A stretch of DNA of 64,000 bases from Albugo candida (GCA_905220665.1 CAJNAR010000166.1:434001-498000); one strand, 5' to 3'. Shown: positions 19,421-31,585, numbered from the stretch's first letter. Program-made: numbers and translations. The notes: generated by a model from the letters alone, not told the origin.

Positions 19421-22400
19421 TTAGTGACTCGCTCGTTCCATTAATAAATGCTCAAGTCTTTCGACCTGTAATCTCAATTTGTCCATTTGCATTTCATATT
19501 GCCGGACTCTAGCTTCCAGGTCCTTGATTCCTTCAGTGAGCACGGGAATGATGCGTGTATAGGCGACATATTTGTAACCTTGGGTATCCTCCGTCACGAC
19601 TTGTGGAAGGACTTTTTCGACTTCTTGTGCAATAAATCCAATCTCTCGACCTCTATGTGTTTTGTTCCATTTGATAGCATCTTTGAAATTGTATTCTGCG
19701 GCGTAAAGCTGCGAAATGATACGCAAAGATTGCTTTCCTGTAAGATATGTTATATTTGTTTTGAACCGAAAGTCCGATGCGTCCACATACGCGCCTGACC
19801 CCATCACTTGACCGTCGACGGTGATCCCGTCTCCAAAGTAGGCCGAGGAGTCCACGACAAGCTCACCCTCCACTTCGATCGTATTGATCGAAGTCAAATT
19901 CACATGGCTAATGTGCCCACCAACAATCTCAACAGCGTGGAGTTCGCTCTGTGACAAGTCTATTTCTCCTTCCAATGTCTTCACCTCAAGTGATTCCACC
20001 CGTAATGTCATTCGCGTGGTATCATATTGAAAAGCGTTGTCTTGAATCAGCTCTCCTCCTTCCCCATAAAAAGCAACACGCCCTGCTTGATTCCCTGCAG
20101 CCTGAAGCCTCGACGCACTGAATTTGACGTTACCAATATCAAGATCGTTGGCTGCCTCGAATTTACGCACATCAGTAAGGGCTGAGTTATCTTTCTGAAT
20201 CCCAGGTACTTCCTGCCAACTCAAGCCATCATAGATATAAACAGCTGTGGATGCCGGTCTAATCTGCATGGAGCCATCTACAGCTTCATCATCATCATTC
20301 TGTACGATCAAAAACTGCCCGGAAATAGGTCTTGAAGCGTCTATGTCTACTTGATTCAAGCTAAATTTGCCATCGTTCTGAATTTTGACATAACTATGAC
20401 TTGATGGGATCGAGATGATATCACCAGCCATTATAGTAATACTAGAGAAAATCATTTTCGTGGCCATAATCGCACCCTGCGATATGACCTTTCCTCGGGT
20501 CGTTAAGTCACCTATCGTGGTAATGCTTCCGTCGCTTTGGACCTTGAAAATGGTATCCCGAGGTCTCTTTGCGTCTGGGCTCTCTGCAAATACATGCATA
20601 ATATCGAATCGAAGCACACTGGGAGTGTTCTGAGTCTGTGTGCTGATATCAATGTCAAACAAAGAGCCGCTAAATCTCTCATTATCCGATACAATGCGTA
20701 GTGTTGGTGCATTGTCAGCATTGTTTCGCACATATAGTCCTCCCCGCTCGATCTTGAAACCATCGCGTAATGTAAGTCGTCCTGCATCTATTTGTATCCC
20801 TCCAGCTTCGACCCGGAGACCCCCCGAAGATATCACTTGACCACCAGCCGCAACACGGAGCCCGCCAGCACCGATTTTAAGTCCTCCAGTGTGAATATAA
20901 GTTTCGCCGGATCCTTTAACCTCAAACAGCGTTGTATTCGGCTCATTGTTGCGGCCAATTCTTGATGCTTTTATAAAAGGAATATCACAAGTGGAAGCCA
21001 TTGATAGAACAGCCAAAGTACTTCGCAATGCGCGCTTCTCTCCATTATACTCCAAGCGTAATACTGCTCGCGATGAATCAGTGGTCTTACGGAAAAATCC
21101 CGTGCCATTATCAACTCTCAATGAACCATGATCAAACTTTAGATCACCCGAGTCGATATTCAATCCTCCTTCACGTACGCAGATTCCATCACTCTCGACT
21201 TGAAGCCCACCGTGAGAGATAGTGGCACCTCCACGCTTGATTACGAGTCCACCTTCATGCAAAACCAGTGAGCCATTTGATCGGAATTGCAGCACCGATG
21301 CGTTTCGACGCTTAAAGTGGAGATAATCCAGTGGATGAGGATACCTGTCCTCACTCTGACTAAAACCAAGCTGAAACAAGGCGAGTTGATTGCTTTCAAC
21401 TTGAGCTTCCCCTGAATGCGTTAACCCGAGAAAGCTTTCGTTCCCGCGTATGCTTCCCTTTTCGACAACAAACTCTCCACCTGATGACATGTTTATCCGA
21501 CCTCCACCCAGAAGTGTCAAGCCGCCAGTCTGCAGATATAATGAACCTTGTTTCAGCGTGGTATCTCCGTCTCCTGTCATTGTCAGCAAGGGGATGTTGC
21601 CCACTTGGGCTTTGATCAGATTGAAAGCCTTATATGAACCACGATTTGCAACAAGTCGAAGAAGAGTTCCTTTATCATCGTGTTTTCCGCAGAGCTTTCC
21701 ATGTAATCCATCCTCAGAAATGCAAACTCCAGACACGTAGTCATGAAACTCATCCGAGTTTGAATACGTTCTGTGTGGAACAGGCTGGTGAGCATCTTCA
21801 AATAGGCATGTGGCCGCAGTAGATTTATCCCTCCCGTTGTTGAAAGTGCAGGCAAATTCACGGGCGCTTGGGTAAACCACTTCTTCCTCATTCAGTCCTG
21901 AAGCATCAAACGTGATTGCATACGTCGCGGCCATAGGATCCTCTCTGAAAAACACGCGAATGCATTTCTAGGAGGACGATGACTAAATATCAATTAGAAA
22001 GCAGCAAAAATGGTCTCGTACAAGTTTTGCCGCAATAGAGAATTTCTGCATAGCTCGAGTGCACGCGTCGCTAGTAATATCCTCGATCGACATTTCCAAT
22101 TCAGCAGATTCATGTCGGAGTGAAAGAAACAGCTTTCCATGTGTGGCTGCAGGAAACTCGGAAGAAAGATGTAAATATATTTTTTTTGCTTCTGAAGAGA
22201 GAGAATCACTTTCATTCGCACAGAATTCTAATAGGACGTATTTGCTACTGGTCAGATATTTTTCCACTTCAACACTAAAGGACAGCCAGTACCTTGCTCT
22301 CCTTCCTGCTGTATCGGACAGCGACTAGTAAGAGATCCAACTGGGGCGTTCCCATTGACAGCTGACCGAACAACGGCTACTGTGAAGCACTTGAGTGCTA

Positions 22401-22425
22401 TGAGAATTGCCCAAGAACAACGCAT
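19421..22425 (-). CDS. Secreted beta-repeat protein with peptidase S74 intramolecular chaperone
   Basis: Predicted exons: 22381-22425 (MRCSWAILIALKCFT), 22022-22324 and 19421-21967, separated by introns of 56 and 54 nt. They are in frame, giving 964 residues with an N-terminal signal peptide. The single-exon alternative starts at the ATG at 21934. The centre (about residues 230-520) is a string of short glycine-rich beta repeats (GGLTLLGGGRI, GGLVIKRGGATI, GGLQVESDG, GGLNIDSGDL) typical of a beta-helix or tailspike-like rod. From about residue 845 there is an S74 endosialidase-type chaperone domain with the Ser-Asp dyad in DASDFRFKTNI, then REIGFIAQEVEKVLP and YKYVAYTRIIPVLTEGIK, ending in a coiled coil. 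In phage tailspikes and MYRF this domain drives trimerisation and cleaves itself off. By inference this is a secreted trimeric fibre. Confidence 0.8.
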
Positions 22426-22577
22426 GAGTCGCAAAACGTGATCCAAATTTAGTAGCAAAGATATGCTTTTCAATTGACGAGTCGCCACACCCTTTGGGCC
22501 AAAAATGTTTGATATATTACGATTCCAGTTTACATAGAATTGATCCAATTCCGTATCGTCTGTGTGCGTCGACGAGC

Positions 22578-23543
22578 TTACTTGGATGCTGAGATCGTAC
22601 TGTGGACGCTGCTGTAACGCCGACTAGCCAAAGCTCTTTGTTTGCGCTCTTTGTTCTCTTGTTCAAGGTCCAACTGAGGAACTCCATATTCACAAAGTGA
22701 CACATAAGAAGAACCCCGTTCTCGCAAAGCGCTCGGTGCAAAGCTCAGGAACTTTTGGATTGCATATGAGTCACGTAAACAGGGTACACTCATAATAGCT
22801 TGTAGCAGTTCTTGAAACATATCGCATCGTTGCTGTAGATGTGTTCGGTCATGTCGCTTCCAGTATGAGAAAAATCCAGCAGAAGGGAGAGGAGGAAGAT
22901 CAAACTGAAGTATATCATTGTCACCAATCAATAGACTGGACTCGGAAGGTGTAGGAGACGAAGTATCAGACGCTTGATTGGATTTCGCTGGTTGATCCAC
23001 TTTAGTATAAACCTCTTCAAAGTCTGTAGTTGGGTCTTGATTTTCATCTCTAGTGCGGTAATCAGCGGGAGAAGAAAATGGATGAGAAAGTGAATTCCGC
23101 TGGCAACTTTGTCGCTGGAAATGAGCCAAATCTGACTTGTGTTCCTCTAACGTCTCCATCAATTCTGTGTACAATGTGTGAAAATCCGAATAACTTCGTC
23201 GGATTGTGTACGTGAGCAATTGGTTTGCATCATTCTGAACATCAACGTGATACATTACGCGTCGTTCTGTGCTCCGCATTGTGTATCCGGTCACGATCAA
23301 ATTTGTAAAGACACCAGTGCCCGTCAATTCATGCGTGGATGCACGACATGCCTCTGGCAGTGAACGAGGGTTCACACGCTCGATATTCTGTGTCATTGGC
23401 TCGGGAGAGCTGGACCTCCGTGGCATAACGAATGAAGACTCCAGGTTGGCGCTTTCTGGTTCTTGAAAGTCCAAATGAAGTTTGTAAATATAATCAAGCG
23501 CATTGGCCTCCGAAGGAGCATCTCGATTCTCTCCTGTCGCCAT
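22578..23543 (-). CDS. PX-domain phosphoinositide-binding protein
   Basis: 321 residues from the ATG at 23543, single exon. A PX domain is split by a Ser/Gln-rich insert. The N-terminal half has IRRSYSDFHTLYTELM (the RRxYSDF basic motif that contacts the phosphate of PI3P). After about 90 residues come LPPLPSAG, then RCDMFQELLQAIMSVPCLRDSYAIQKFLSF. The insert is low-complexity and acidic (SDTSSPTPSESSLL). PX proteins dock on endosomal PI3P, so this is probably a sorting-nexin-like trafficking protein. No BAR domain was seen. A second, distinct PX protein lies at 60 kb. Confidence 0.83.
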   Translation of the reverse strand: MATGENRDAPSEANALDYIYKLHLDFQEPESANLESSFVMPRRSSSPEPMTQNIERVNPRSLPEACRASTHELTGTGVFTNLIVTGYTMRSTERRVMYHVDVQNDANQLLTYTIRRSYSDFHTLYTELMETLEEHKSDLAHFQRQSCQRNSLSHPFSSPADYRTRDENQDPTTDFEEVYTKVDQPAKSNQASDTSSPTPSESSLLIGDNDILQFDLPPLPSAGFFSYWKRHDRTHLQQRCDMFQELLQAIMSVPCLRDSYAIQKFLSFAPSALRERGSSYVSLCEYGVPQLDLEQENKERKQRALASRRYSSVHSTISASK

Positions 23544-24237
23544 TATAGAGTAATGTGAGCAGTATAATGTGTATTGAACAATGCGGATAAGAGAAAAAAG
23601 ACAGCTGACAAATTCGTTTCGTGGTGGGATTGTAGTCAGTTGAAATAGAGAGAATCAAGTAATGAATTGCAGCGGACAAAAAATTACGTACAGATTCTGC
23701 TGTTTTTAACATACAATAAACGAGTCCGAGTCTGAAAGTAGCACCTTACACTGGATTTATCTGCGTATGACTGATCACAATCATCTGACCTCGTACAAGC
23801 TGATAATCAGCTGTTCTCGCTTCACTGCCAAAACCCCATATGGTTGTCGTCAGGGTACATAAAACCTGTAAAATCCTACTCATGTACGTGTATTTTTATG
23901 CCTACAAATAGAACAGCAGTTTCGTCTTTTCTGAGCGAGCGATGGGCTTGCAAGTCTCAGGCTCGAATGAATCCAGTCAGTTTCCTGTAGAGAAAATCAA
24001 CCTAACTTATGAAAAATCAGGTCATTTTGCACCTTCGCGTGACTATACAAATGCTGTCGAAAATTCAACTCGCAGTCGACCCTTTTGGGATGCCGCAGAC
24101 CGTCTTCATATAAACCGTTGAATTGTCTGATTCACAACCAAACTATCATGTCGACCTGACAATCGATTCTTTGTTTGATTGAATTCGATAGTAGCCACGA
24201 CAAGGCTTGATAGAGATGATATATCACTTGAATGCAT
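23544..24237. other. Intergenic, nothing supported
   Basis: About 700 bp between the PX gene promoter and the 3' end of the phosphatase gene. Nothing beyond short chance frames. Confidence 0.5.
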
Positions 24238-26528
24238 TCAAAAATCAGGAATAATAGTTTCTTCACACTCCTGGAACCCAATTTGACCCTGAACATTCCC
24301 AAGAGTACCCTTTGTCTCAAACTCGTTTGAAGATGGACCGGTATTCGTGGTTGAAGAGCCTTTTTCTGAACCGGATTCATGCTCACTTGATCGGGGAATT
24401 GCACCAATAGCACTCAGAGCTCTCAGTTTGCTTCGAGTTCTCTTCCATTTTGCTTGTAACGTTAGCCTCGCGTTCAATCGGAAGCACTCCATAAACTCAT
24501 TGATGTTGATCTCGTTATCGTGGCTCAGATCTAATAGACGCATCCATTCTTCTGCATTCTCCGTGAACGATTTTGTACCCGATGGCAGCTTTTCATTGAG
24601 TACTCGGATGCCATACTTCAGCTCTTGCATTGAGATTGTTCCATTACCATCTCGATCCAGTGCACGGAAAAGAGCCTCAATCCGTGAGCGATGACGATAC
24701 AATTTGTTGAAGAGTTCGCGTTTATCCGACACGGAATTCCATTTTCCAGTAGTACTCTGGCCGCACTCGTTTGCAACTTGGCCGAAAGCGTTGTAACGTT
24801 CAAGAAAATCACGGTATGGAACCAATTTTGACTGGGAATCCAGGTTGGTCAGGAGCGGTTGCAATAGCTTCCAGTCCAATGCTAGCGCGAGCACCTCCTC
24901 CATTACCTTACACCACTGACTCATACTGATCAAGCCGGTCCTTCCCTTGTCCATCTGCTCGAAACGCTGGCGTAATTCCGCTTTATCATGAACAATTAGT
25001 CCAAACAGCGCATCTAAATTTGCAACACCCATATCTCGTGACGTGGTCTTCGCTTTATACTGCAGGAATTTCGGCTTTTGGCCTGGGTCTTTCATGATAT
25101 GCATGTAACATCCGAAATTATCTGAACGCTTGCCGTAATTTGATGCCGAGAAAATGGTCACTAGCCGTGCTCTGTCACCAAAGGGCCATTCAAAACCGGC
25201 AGGGACGCACTCATGAGATCGAACTATCAGTTGTAGATTATTTCTGGCCATAAACTTGTTAACCAGATCGAATCCATAAGAAATTCCAGCACCGCGAGAA
25301 TTCAATTTCATTCCCCGTCGATTTTGCGGATCACTCCAAAGAAGATCACGCATGATCGTGAGCTGACGCATATCATTCGGCTTGCACCTTGCTAATGGGA
25401 CGTTCTGGCCGATATCGTCCGTGATTGTGTACTCATATCGTCTCAGCGCTTGCAGCTGCGTCAAAAGCATACCATTTCGTTCAATCCCTCCATGGACCAC
25501 AAAAACGCGATTTTCGATCAAAGTCGCTAATGGTAGCCATTTGAAACTCTCACAAAAGTGGTGATAGACTTCTCGGTCATACTTTTGCAGGCACTCATTC
25601 ATAAATCCAAATACTTTCGTGACGCTGGAATCTTCATGATTTCCTCGATTGATGTGCACAGCTTTTGGGTATAAAAGCTTAAAGAGATACAAAAGTATAC
25701 TCACTTCGACTCCGCGGTCTCCTCGATCCACAAAGTCGCCATTGATGATGTAAGGATTACTGGGCGAGGGAAGCCCATTTTTTCTGAATACAAACAATAA
25801 ATCATCCAGTTGGCCGTGTAAATCACCCAAAAGAGTGACATGCGTTGGTTTGATGCCATTGATTGAGACTGCGTCGAAGCTGAAGTCAATAACATTAGCT
25901 TCTTGACGTAAAACTCCACAGATTTCTTCACAGACTCGTATGATAACTGATCGCTTGATTTTTTTGCCTTGTCGGCAAGACTCGATCATATCTTGAGCAT
26001 TTTGGAGCGTCAACACTTTGTCCAAAGTCGCGGACGACAGGTACACGTCCGAAATATCGATCGACTGAATTTGAGACTCGGTTTCTGTTTCTTTCCGATT
26101 TGAAGTCGATTTTGCTTTTTCCTTCTCATTTTGCAACGGAAAGTATTCATCCAGCGCGTTGAGAAAGCTCGACAATTCCAGCTGCGTATACGTATCAAAA
26201 TGTACGGCATAAGAGAGAAAACTATAAAAAACATACCGCTTCTTTCTCCTCACGTGTCTCCAAATTCAAAAACAGCTTCCAATCGAAGCTGTACTTATCG
26301 CCATCCGTATTCGAGAGAATATCATCAGCGAGCTCCGCGTTATCTGACGCTCGTCCAGCGTTAAGTGAGACCACACCTGGGTCAGATCTAAGCAGTTGCG
26401 CTCAATAGGTGCATCATGCGATGGTGTAGAGAATCTTACGATCGCCGGCTTAATGAACTATTCTTTACGCAACTTTGTGCTGCTTTTCGACCTACTTTGG
26501 CAGTGGGATTTGATTGTCGAGCTCCCAT
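24238..26528 (-). CDS. PPEF-like Ser/Thr phosphatase with EF-hands and predicted N-myristoylation
   Basis: Predicted exons: 26440-26528, 26237-26387 and 24238-26181 (introns 52 and 55 nt), total 728 codons in frame. The catalytic PPP core begins near residue 190 with GDLHGQ, GDFVDRG, RGNHED, VHGGIERNG and RSHECVPAG, covering the metal ligands and the catalytic His. The C-terminus holds three EF-hand-like loops (DKGRTGLISMSQW, DRDGNGTISMQEL, DLSHDNEININEF). The second is the most canonical calcium ligand set. This is the PPEF/RdgC architecture: a calcium-regulated phosphatase. The 5' exon begins MGARQSNP, a good N-myristoylation signal. That exon is inferred from a consensus GTAAGA donor, an in-frame join and a continuing acidic region, and it is not covered by a strong homologue. 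Confidence 0.84.
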
Positions 26529-26698
26529 TTTTGAATCAGCGATTTTAGCGAATCACATTGCATTAGAAACATTCAATCAGTCAAAGTACAACAACAGCGA
26601 ATCAATTTTATACGATCTCGGCGGCAACGCAGCTTCACATGATAAAACTATCTGTCTTAGCGTCAATATAGCTGGCCATTTCGCTAGCGACACGTATT

Positions 26699-28738
26699 TC
26701 AGTCCGATAGCGTCTGAAAAGCTTGCTCGATTTCTTCGTACAAACCCGCAAAGAAAGCTTTCATCTGTTCTTCCGGCTGCTTTGGTAGCTGGAATTTGGT
26801 TTGGATGATCTTATTCAAAATTGGATTGACGGCATTTCTGATCTGCGCCCACGTAACTTTTGCGTCTGGAGGGGAGTCAGCGATCACTTTTTGCGACAGA
26901 TTGTAAAACAAAATGATCGCACGTAGCATTCCAACGCTCTTGATTAATGGACAAGTGTAGTCGTAATCTGAAAATGCATTCTGTTGGAGATAATCCTCTC
27001 GAATGATTTTCGCGATTTCCATAATGACTTTCTGATCCTCTGAAAGCGATTCTTTGCCCACTAGTTGTACAATTTCTGTCAAATTATCTTCTTTCTGGAG
27101 AATCTCTTGACATTTTGTACGCAGAGAGGAGTACTCGGGATCTATTTTGTTGAAAAACGGCTCCAATACTCGCATGTATTTTGTATAACTGATAAGCCAA
27201 TTCACCGATGGGAAATGTTTGCGTTGCGCCAGCTTTTTATCCAAGCCCCAAAACACTTGAACAATCGATAAGGTGGCTGCTGTCACAGGATCTGAAAAAT
27301 CACCTCCAGGTGGGGACACCGCACCAACAACTGTGACACTTCCTTCTCTTTGTGGAGAGCCCAAACATGCTACACGACCAGCTCGCTCGTAAAAAGCTGC
27401 CAATCGAGCACCAAGATATGCTGGATAGCCACTATCTGCAGGCATTTCCCCAAGCCGCCCAGAGATCTCACGTAATGCCTCTGCCCATCGACTAGTCGAG
27501 TCTGCCATCATCGACACGTTCATACCCTGGTCACGAAAGTATTCTGCAAGTGTGATCCCCGTATAGATAGAAGCTTCACGCGCTGCAACAGGCATATTAC
27601 TCGTATTCGCAACAAGTGCAGTTCGCTTCATGATTGGTACTTCGCGGCCATTTACAGTCATTGTCAATTCAGGAAAATCACAAAGTACTTCGGCCATTTC
27701 ATTACCACGTTCACCACAGCCCACGTATATAATCGCATCAGAATTAGAGTGTTTTGAAAGTGCTTGTGAAATGACCGTTTTCCCACATCCAAAAGCACCA
27801 GGAACAGCACAAGTTCCACCCAATACAGAAGGGAACAAAGCATCAATCACGCGCTGACCAGTTGTCAAAGCCACATTACCGGCCAGTTTTTCTGCAACTG
27901 GACGAGGTTTCCGTACTGGCCAATAATGCGACAACCTCACCTTATGTGTTGTTTTCGTCGTGTCATCGCGCACCTCCAAGACCGTGTCATCCAAAGTGAA
28001 CGACTCATTCATGTCAGTGTTGCTGCCGTATACTCTAACGACGTTCCCAAAGATATTTGGGGGACACATGATCTTGTGTGAGTGTATCAGATCATTCTCA
28101 TAAACGACTCCAAATATATCGCCACCGGAAATCGGGTCACCTTCTCGGAAATTCACGGGACGATAGCGCCACTTTTTGTTGTTATCAAGAGCACGAACAT
28201 CTACTCCTCGAGGAACATACACATCTTTACTCAATTCTGCAATTGCTTGCAAAGGTCTCTGAATTCCATCAAAGATAGTATCCACAATTCCAGGGCCCAA
28301 TTCCACAGAAAGAGGCGATTTTCGACGTTCGACGGGATCTCCGACTGTCAACCCAGCTACAAAAAAATTATTTTGTCATAACACAAACCACTTTAACAGA
28401 AACGTGTACAGTACAAGTATCTTCGTAGACTTGAACAGAAGCTCCTGTGCCTTCCAATTTAATGATTTCTCCAACTAGTTTATCATGCCCAACGCGCACC
28501 TAACGTTAATCTCAGTTTACAAGCGTAAACAGAATGGTATAATATATTACCAGTTCATACATCGCCGCCCCGTACATGTTCTCTGCAATGACCACTATAC
28601 ATTTCAATTCAATCAAATAGCATATCTCGATTGTATGTGCGGGTAAAGCGAATACTATAGTCACGTACAAGGACCAGAGACTTTGTAAACATAGCCGTAA
28701 TCTGATTCTTTCTCATTATCTCCAAACACATGCGCCAT
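26699..28738 (-). CDS. VMA1: V-type proton ATPase catalytic subunit A
   Basis: Predicted exons: 28669-28738, 28551-28594, 28415-28499 and 26699-28356. They total 1857 nt, 618 residues, matching the usual length of about 617. The joins rebuild conserved text: [43 protein letters not shown] and [13 protein letters not shown]. The main exon has the Walker [10 protein letters not shown] near residue 250, [13 protein letters not shown], and [14 protein letters not shown] with the catalytic-site region, then [11 protein letters not shown]. It is the ATP-hydrolysing subunit of the V1 sector, which acidifies vacuoles and endosomes. No intein is present. Its start lies 178 bp downstream of the SPRTN-like gene on the same strand. 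Confidence 0.93.
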
Positions 28739-28916
28739 CCCTTCGTTTTATCTGATATCTCGTGTGGTTTCGGACAAATGCGATCTTCCGTTTGAACCGG
28801 AGGCGCGATTTTAGCGAATCGCAATGAGCTATACAATTATCAACGAATCGTATTACGCTATCGAATATTACATAATTCTTTCTTGATTCAATCTAGCTAC
28901 AAAATGCATGTCATGT

Positions 28917-30116
28917 CTATCCTTTATCGGTCAAATCAATGACAACGATTTTTCTATCGGCTTGCAAGGAAATCTCCTGCTTAATGTCATCCACAGAGGG
29001 TGTGTTGATAAGGTCTTTTGCTACGTCTTTGTCTTTATTCGGAAAGTAAGATGTGATATCGGAACTTTTGGTGGGTTTCTTTGCGCTTGTAGCTTTTCGG
29101 ATCTTCTTCTTTTTATAGTCTACCGGTTCCTTAATTTTGATAAAAGAACCTCCGCAAGATCGCTATGGAAAAATTTAGAATTAGCAAGAATGCATGCTTT
29201 GCTGAACGGCCTCGCGCAAAATCACCTGATGCTCGGCCCACCATGTGTCTCGTTTGCTTGGTGGCCGATTTATGGATCGTTTTACGAGGCCAAAATATGG
29301 TTTTTTCGTGCGACAGTTTCCCTGTCCATATTCAAATGAGTATTGATAGTAGAGTTTCCCTTGAATTCGTACATCACATTGCCACCAATGAAGACGGTAG
29401 GCTTCTACTTCTCGATGAAACGTGTGAAACACTGTGATCTTGGTGTTTGCTACGTAGGAAACCTTCAGTCAGACTATGTTCGGTGAGCGGATACGGGCCA
29501 AACCGATGGAGTTGATGCGATTCATATGCCCTTGGAATGCCGGTCCATGATCATCGTGATCACGAACACCACGTGAAAGAAACAGGAAGGCGTGAATCAT
29601 TTCGTGCTTGCATTCACTCATCAGCGACTTTGTGATGGAGGAACATGTAGAGTATTACCAACAATGTATTGATAAGATCACTTCGTGGGCGTAAACGAAG
29701 AAGAGGAGCACTTAGACGAATCGAGCAGAATCCGGTTCGCGGCTGATAAGAGCATAACCCCGCGCTATTTGACATATTCTTTAGACTAATAAGGCAACGA
29801 AAATGCATTTTCATGACCAGAGAGTCATTCGTGAGCTCCATTTGACTTCGCAGTTTCCAAGTCGATCGAAGAAGAAAAGAGCGTCATAAGTCTACTCGCA
29901 GGGAATACACTTAGCGACGCAACCATGAGCTTAGAAACTGTAAAAGTGTACCTGAAACAAGGCATGAATGTCTGGTGTTGGGTCTATGCAAATATTCCAC
30001 GCATCTGGTGAGTTGGAAGCACATCACTATATAGCATTCGATATACCAATCAATTCATATTCCGGAGATAGAAGGTCTAATTGTTGCGTTCGGGCCGAGC
30101 CGAAATAAGGCATCAT
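28917..30116 (-). CDS. SPRTN/Spartan-like DNA-protein crosslink metalloprotease (8 exons)
   Basis: Predicted exons: 30047-30116, 29952-30004, 29818-29891, 29659-29764, 29495-29606, 29373-29431, 29226-29321 and 28917-29162 (816 nt, 271 residues). The spliced product aligns in order with Spartan: DPTPDIHALFQ, CEVKWSSRMTLCAGLCSY, FCSIRLSAPLLRLRPR, TLLHEMIHAFLF (zinc site HExxH), HGPAFQGHMNRIN, FHTFHREVEAYRLHWWQC, YFGLVKRSINR, WWAEHQ and CGGSFIKI. The tail holds ITSYF, resembling a PIP box without the leading Gln, and ends in a SUMO-interaction-like IVVIDLTD. No UBZ finger was seen. The protease would digest proteins crosslinked to DNA during replication. The donor after exon 5 is the least certain; an alternative 10-15 nt upstream exists. 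Confidence 0.86.
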
Positions 30117-30787
30117 GACCTGTGTAAACTAATGTATTATTAAGTTGTTACAGCCTGCTGTGAGTCTAGTTATGATCAAGCTTCTGATTTGTCAACTGGC
30201 TATCAATTACAGCTTCATGCTCAGAGATGCTTATTACACGGAGTCATATATTACAGCTCATTAGGAATCAGTCAACTAAAACGGATTAGCCGTCAGACCT
30301 CAGACCTCGTTGCATTTGATATCGATATCGAAAATCGAAACCGCTCGAAATTCACATGGCAAACAAAGTACGGTGCGAGTTTATGATGTAAAGATTCTGA
30401 AATCATTGAAGATAGGAAATTAGCTACTCCATTTGAATCTCGACGCGGAGTTTGCGAAGGCAGAATCAGCCGACTCGAAGGTTAGAACGACATAAAATGA
30501 AACGTACATAGAACGTCAAAGTTCATGCTATAATATTGGGTGTGATGTCTACTGTTTGCTGGCTTTAACAAGAAGATATGCCGCTCTAATGACCGCTTTA
30601 CACATTGATAGAGGATACTTGCATATCACAGCCTAAATGGTGTATCCACCCTATAAATAGCACACACTCGATGTTAATACGTACGCTACCCTAGCTAAAG
30701 AACGGCTCGGTTGACTCGCTGCTCGAACCGTGAACCGGACACTTCATTGATTGGCGAGATCTCAAGCAATTCTAGCGTTTAGTCACA
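30117..30787. other. Divergent intergenic spacer between SPRTN-like and eS25 genes
   Basis: About 670 bp with no convincing frame. It includes a TATA-like box listed separately. A 65-codon frame at 30189 lacks family features. Confidence 0.5.
30650..30660 (+). promoter_or_regulatory. TATA-like box upstream of the eS25 gene
   Basis: The string cctataaatag lies about 130 bp upstream of the eS25 start codon, a plausible core promoter position if the 5' UTR is around 100 nt. Assigned by sequence match only. Confidence 0.35.
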
Positions 30788-31346
30788 ATGGTAAGCAATG
30801 ACAGCAAAATTCTGTAAGAGGACTCGCGGATCATCATGAGACTGAGCGCGTTTATCGCATTACTATTCTCTCTCTGTGACTTCCGATTGACTCTCAAACA
30901 GTAGCTCTTTTGTGACAACACAATATAAACTCATAAAACTTATCATGTGTAGCCGCCAAAGACACAGCAGAAGACCAAAGAACAGAAGATGGCCGCGGCC
31001 ATGGCCGGTGGCCGAGGAAAGGGGAAGAAGAAGTGGTCAAAAGGAAAAGTACGAGAAAAAGTTGCCAACAAAGTGCTTTATGACCAAGAAACCTATGATC
31101 GTCTTCTTAGTGAAGTCCCAAAGGTATTGATCAACCAACACCTCGCACCACTTTGACCCCACTCACAATACTTGCTTGTAGATGAAGCTTATCACCGCTT
31201 CCGCGATCGTCGAAAGGCTCAAAGTAAACGCTACCCTTGCGCGTTCATCGATTCGGCAGCTAGAAAGTGATGGAACAATTGCTCGTGTTCTGGCTCACCA
31301 TACTCAGCTTATTTACACTCGTGCGGCCACCAACGCAGAAGACTAA
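30788..31346 (+). CDS. RPS25: Small-subunit ribosomal protein eS25
   Basis: Three predicted exons: 30788-30790 (only the ATG), 30953-31123 and 31182-31346, giving 112 residues. The first intron of 162 nt starts GTAAGC directly after the start codon and ends TGTAG. The spliced protein begins [21 protein letters not shown] and continues with the eS25 core: [41 protein letters not shown], then a C-terminal winged helix and IYTRA. The protein sits in the 40S head and contributes to tRNA selection and IRES use. An intron right behind the start codon is common in ribosomal protein genes and may aid expression. Identity is clear although no single frame shows it complete. Confidence 0.93.
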
Positions 31347-31585
31347 AGTGAGAGTTGTTTTAGTTGACACGAAACGGATGTAGCGTCATACAGAATATGG
31401 TTAGAGTTGCAACCGTATAAGATGCAAAATTGAGATTACTAACGCTAACGCATGACATGCTACATTATTCTTCATCCTACAAATGCTCCTGCAGGATTAT
31501 AAATAGTTGGCCGACAGCAGAGCGACTTTCATGATGTAATCTCGCCGAAGTACCTTTTTGACTTCAGACGAGAACGCATATCGAG

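Noticed and set aside
26416..26808. 130-codon plus-strand frame overlapping VMA1 and phosphatase 5' ends
   Set aside because: It overlaps the 3' end of the VMA1 coding region and the first exon of the phosphatase on the opposite strand; no domain is visible.
28908..29339. 143-codon plus-strand frame
   Set aside because: Antisense to the SPRTN-like exons, whose protein matches a known family throughout.
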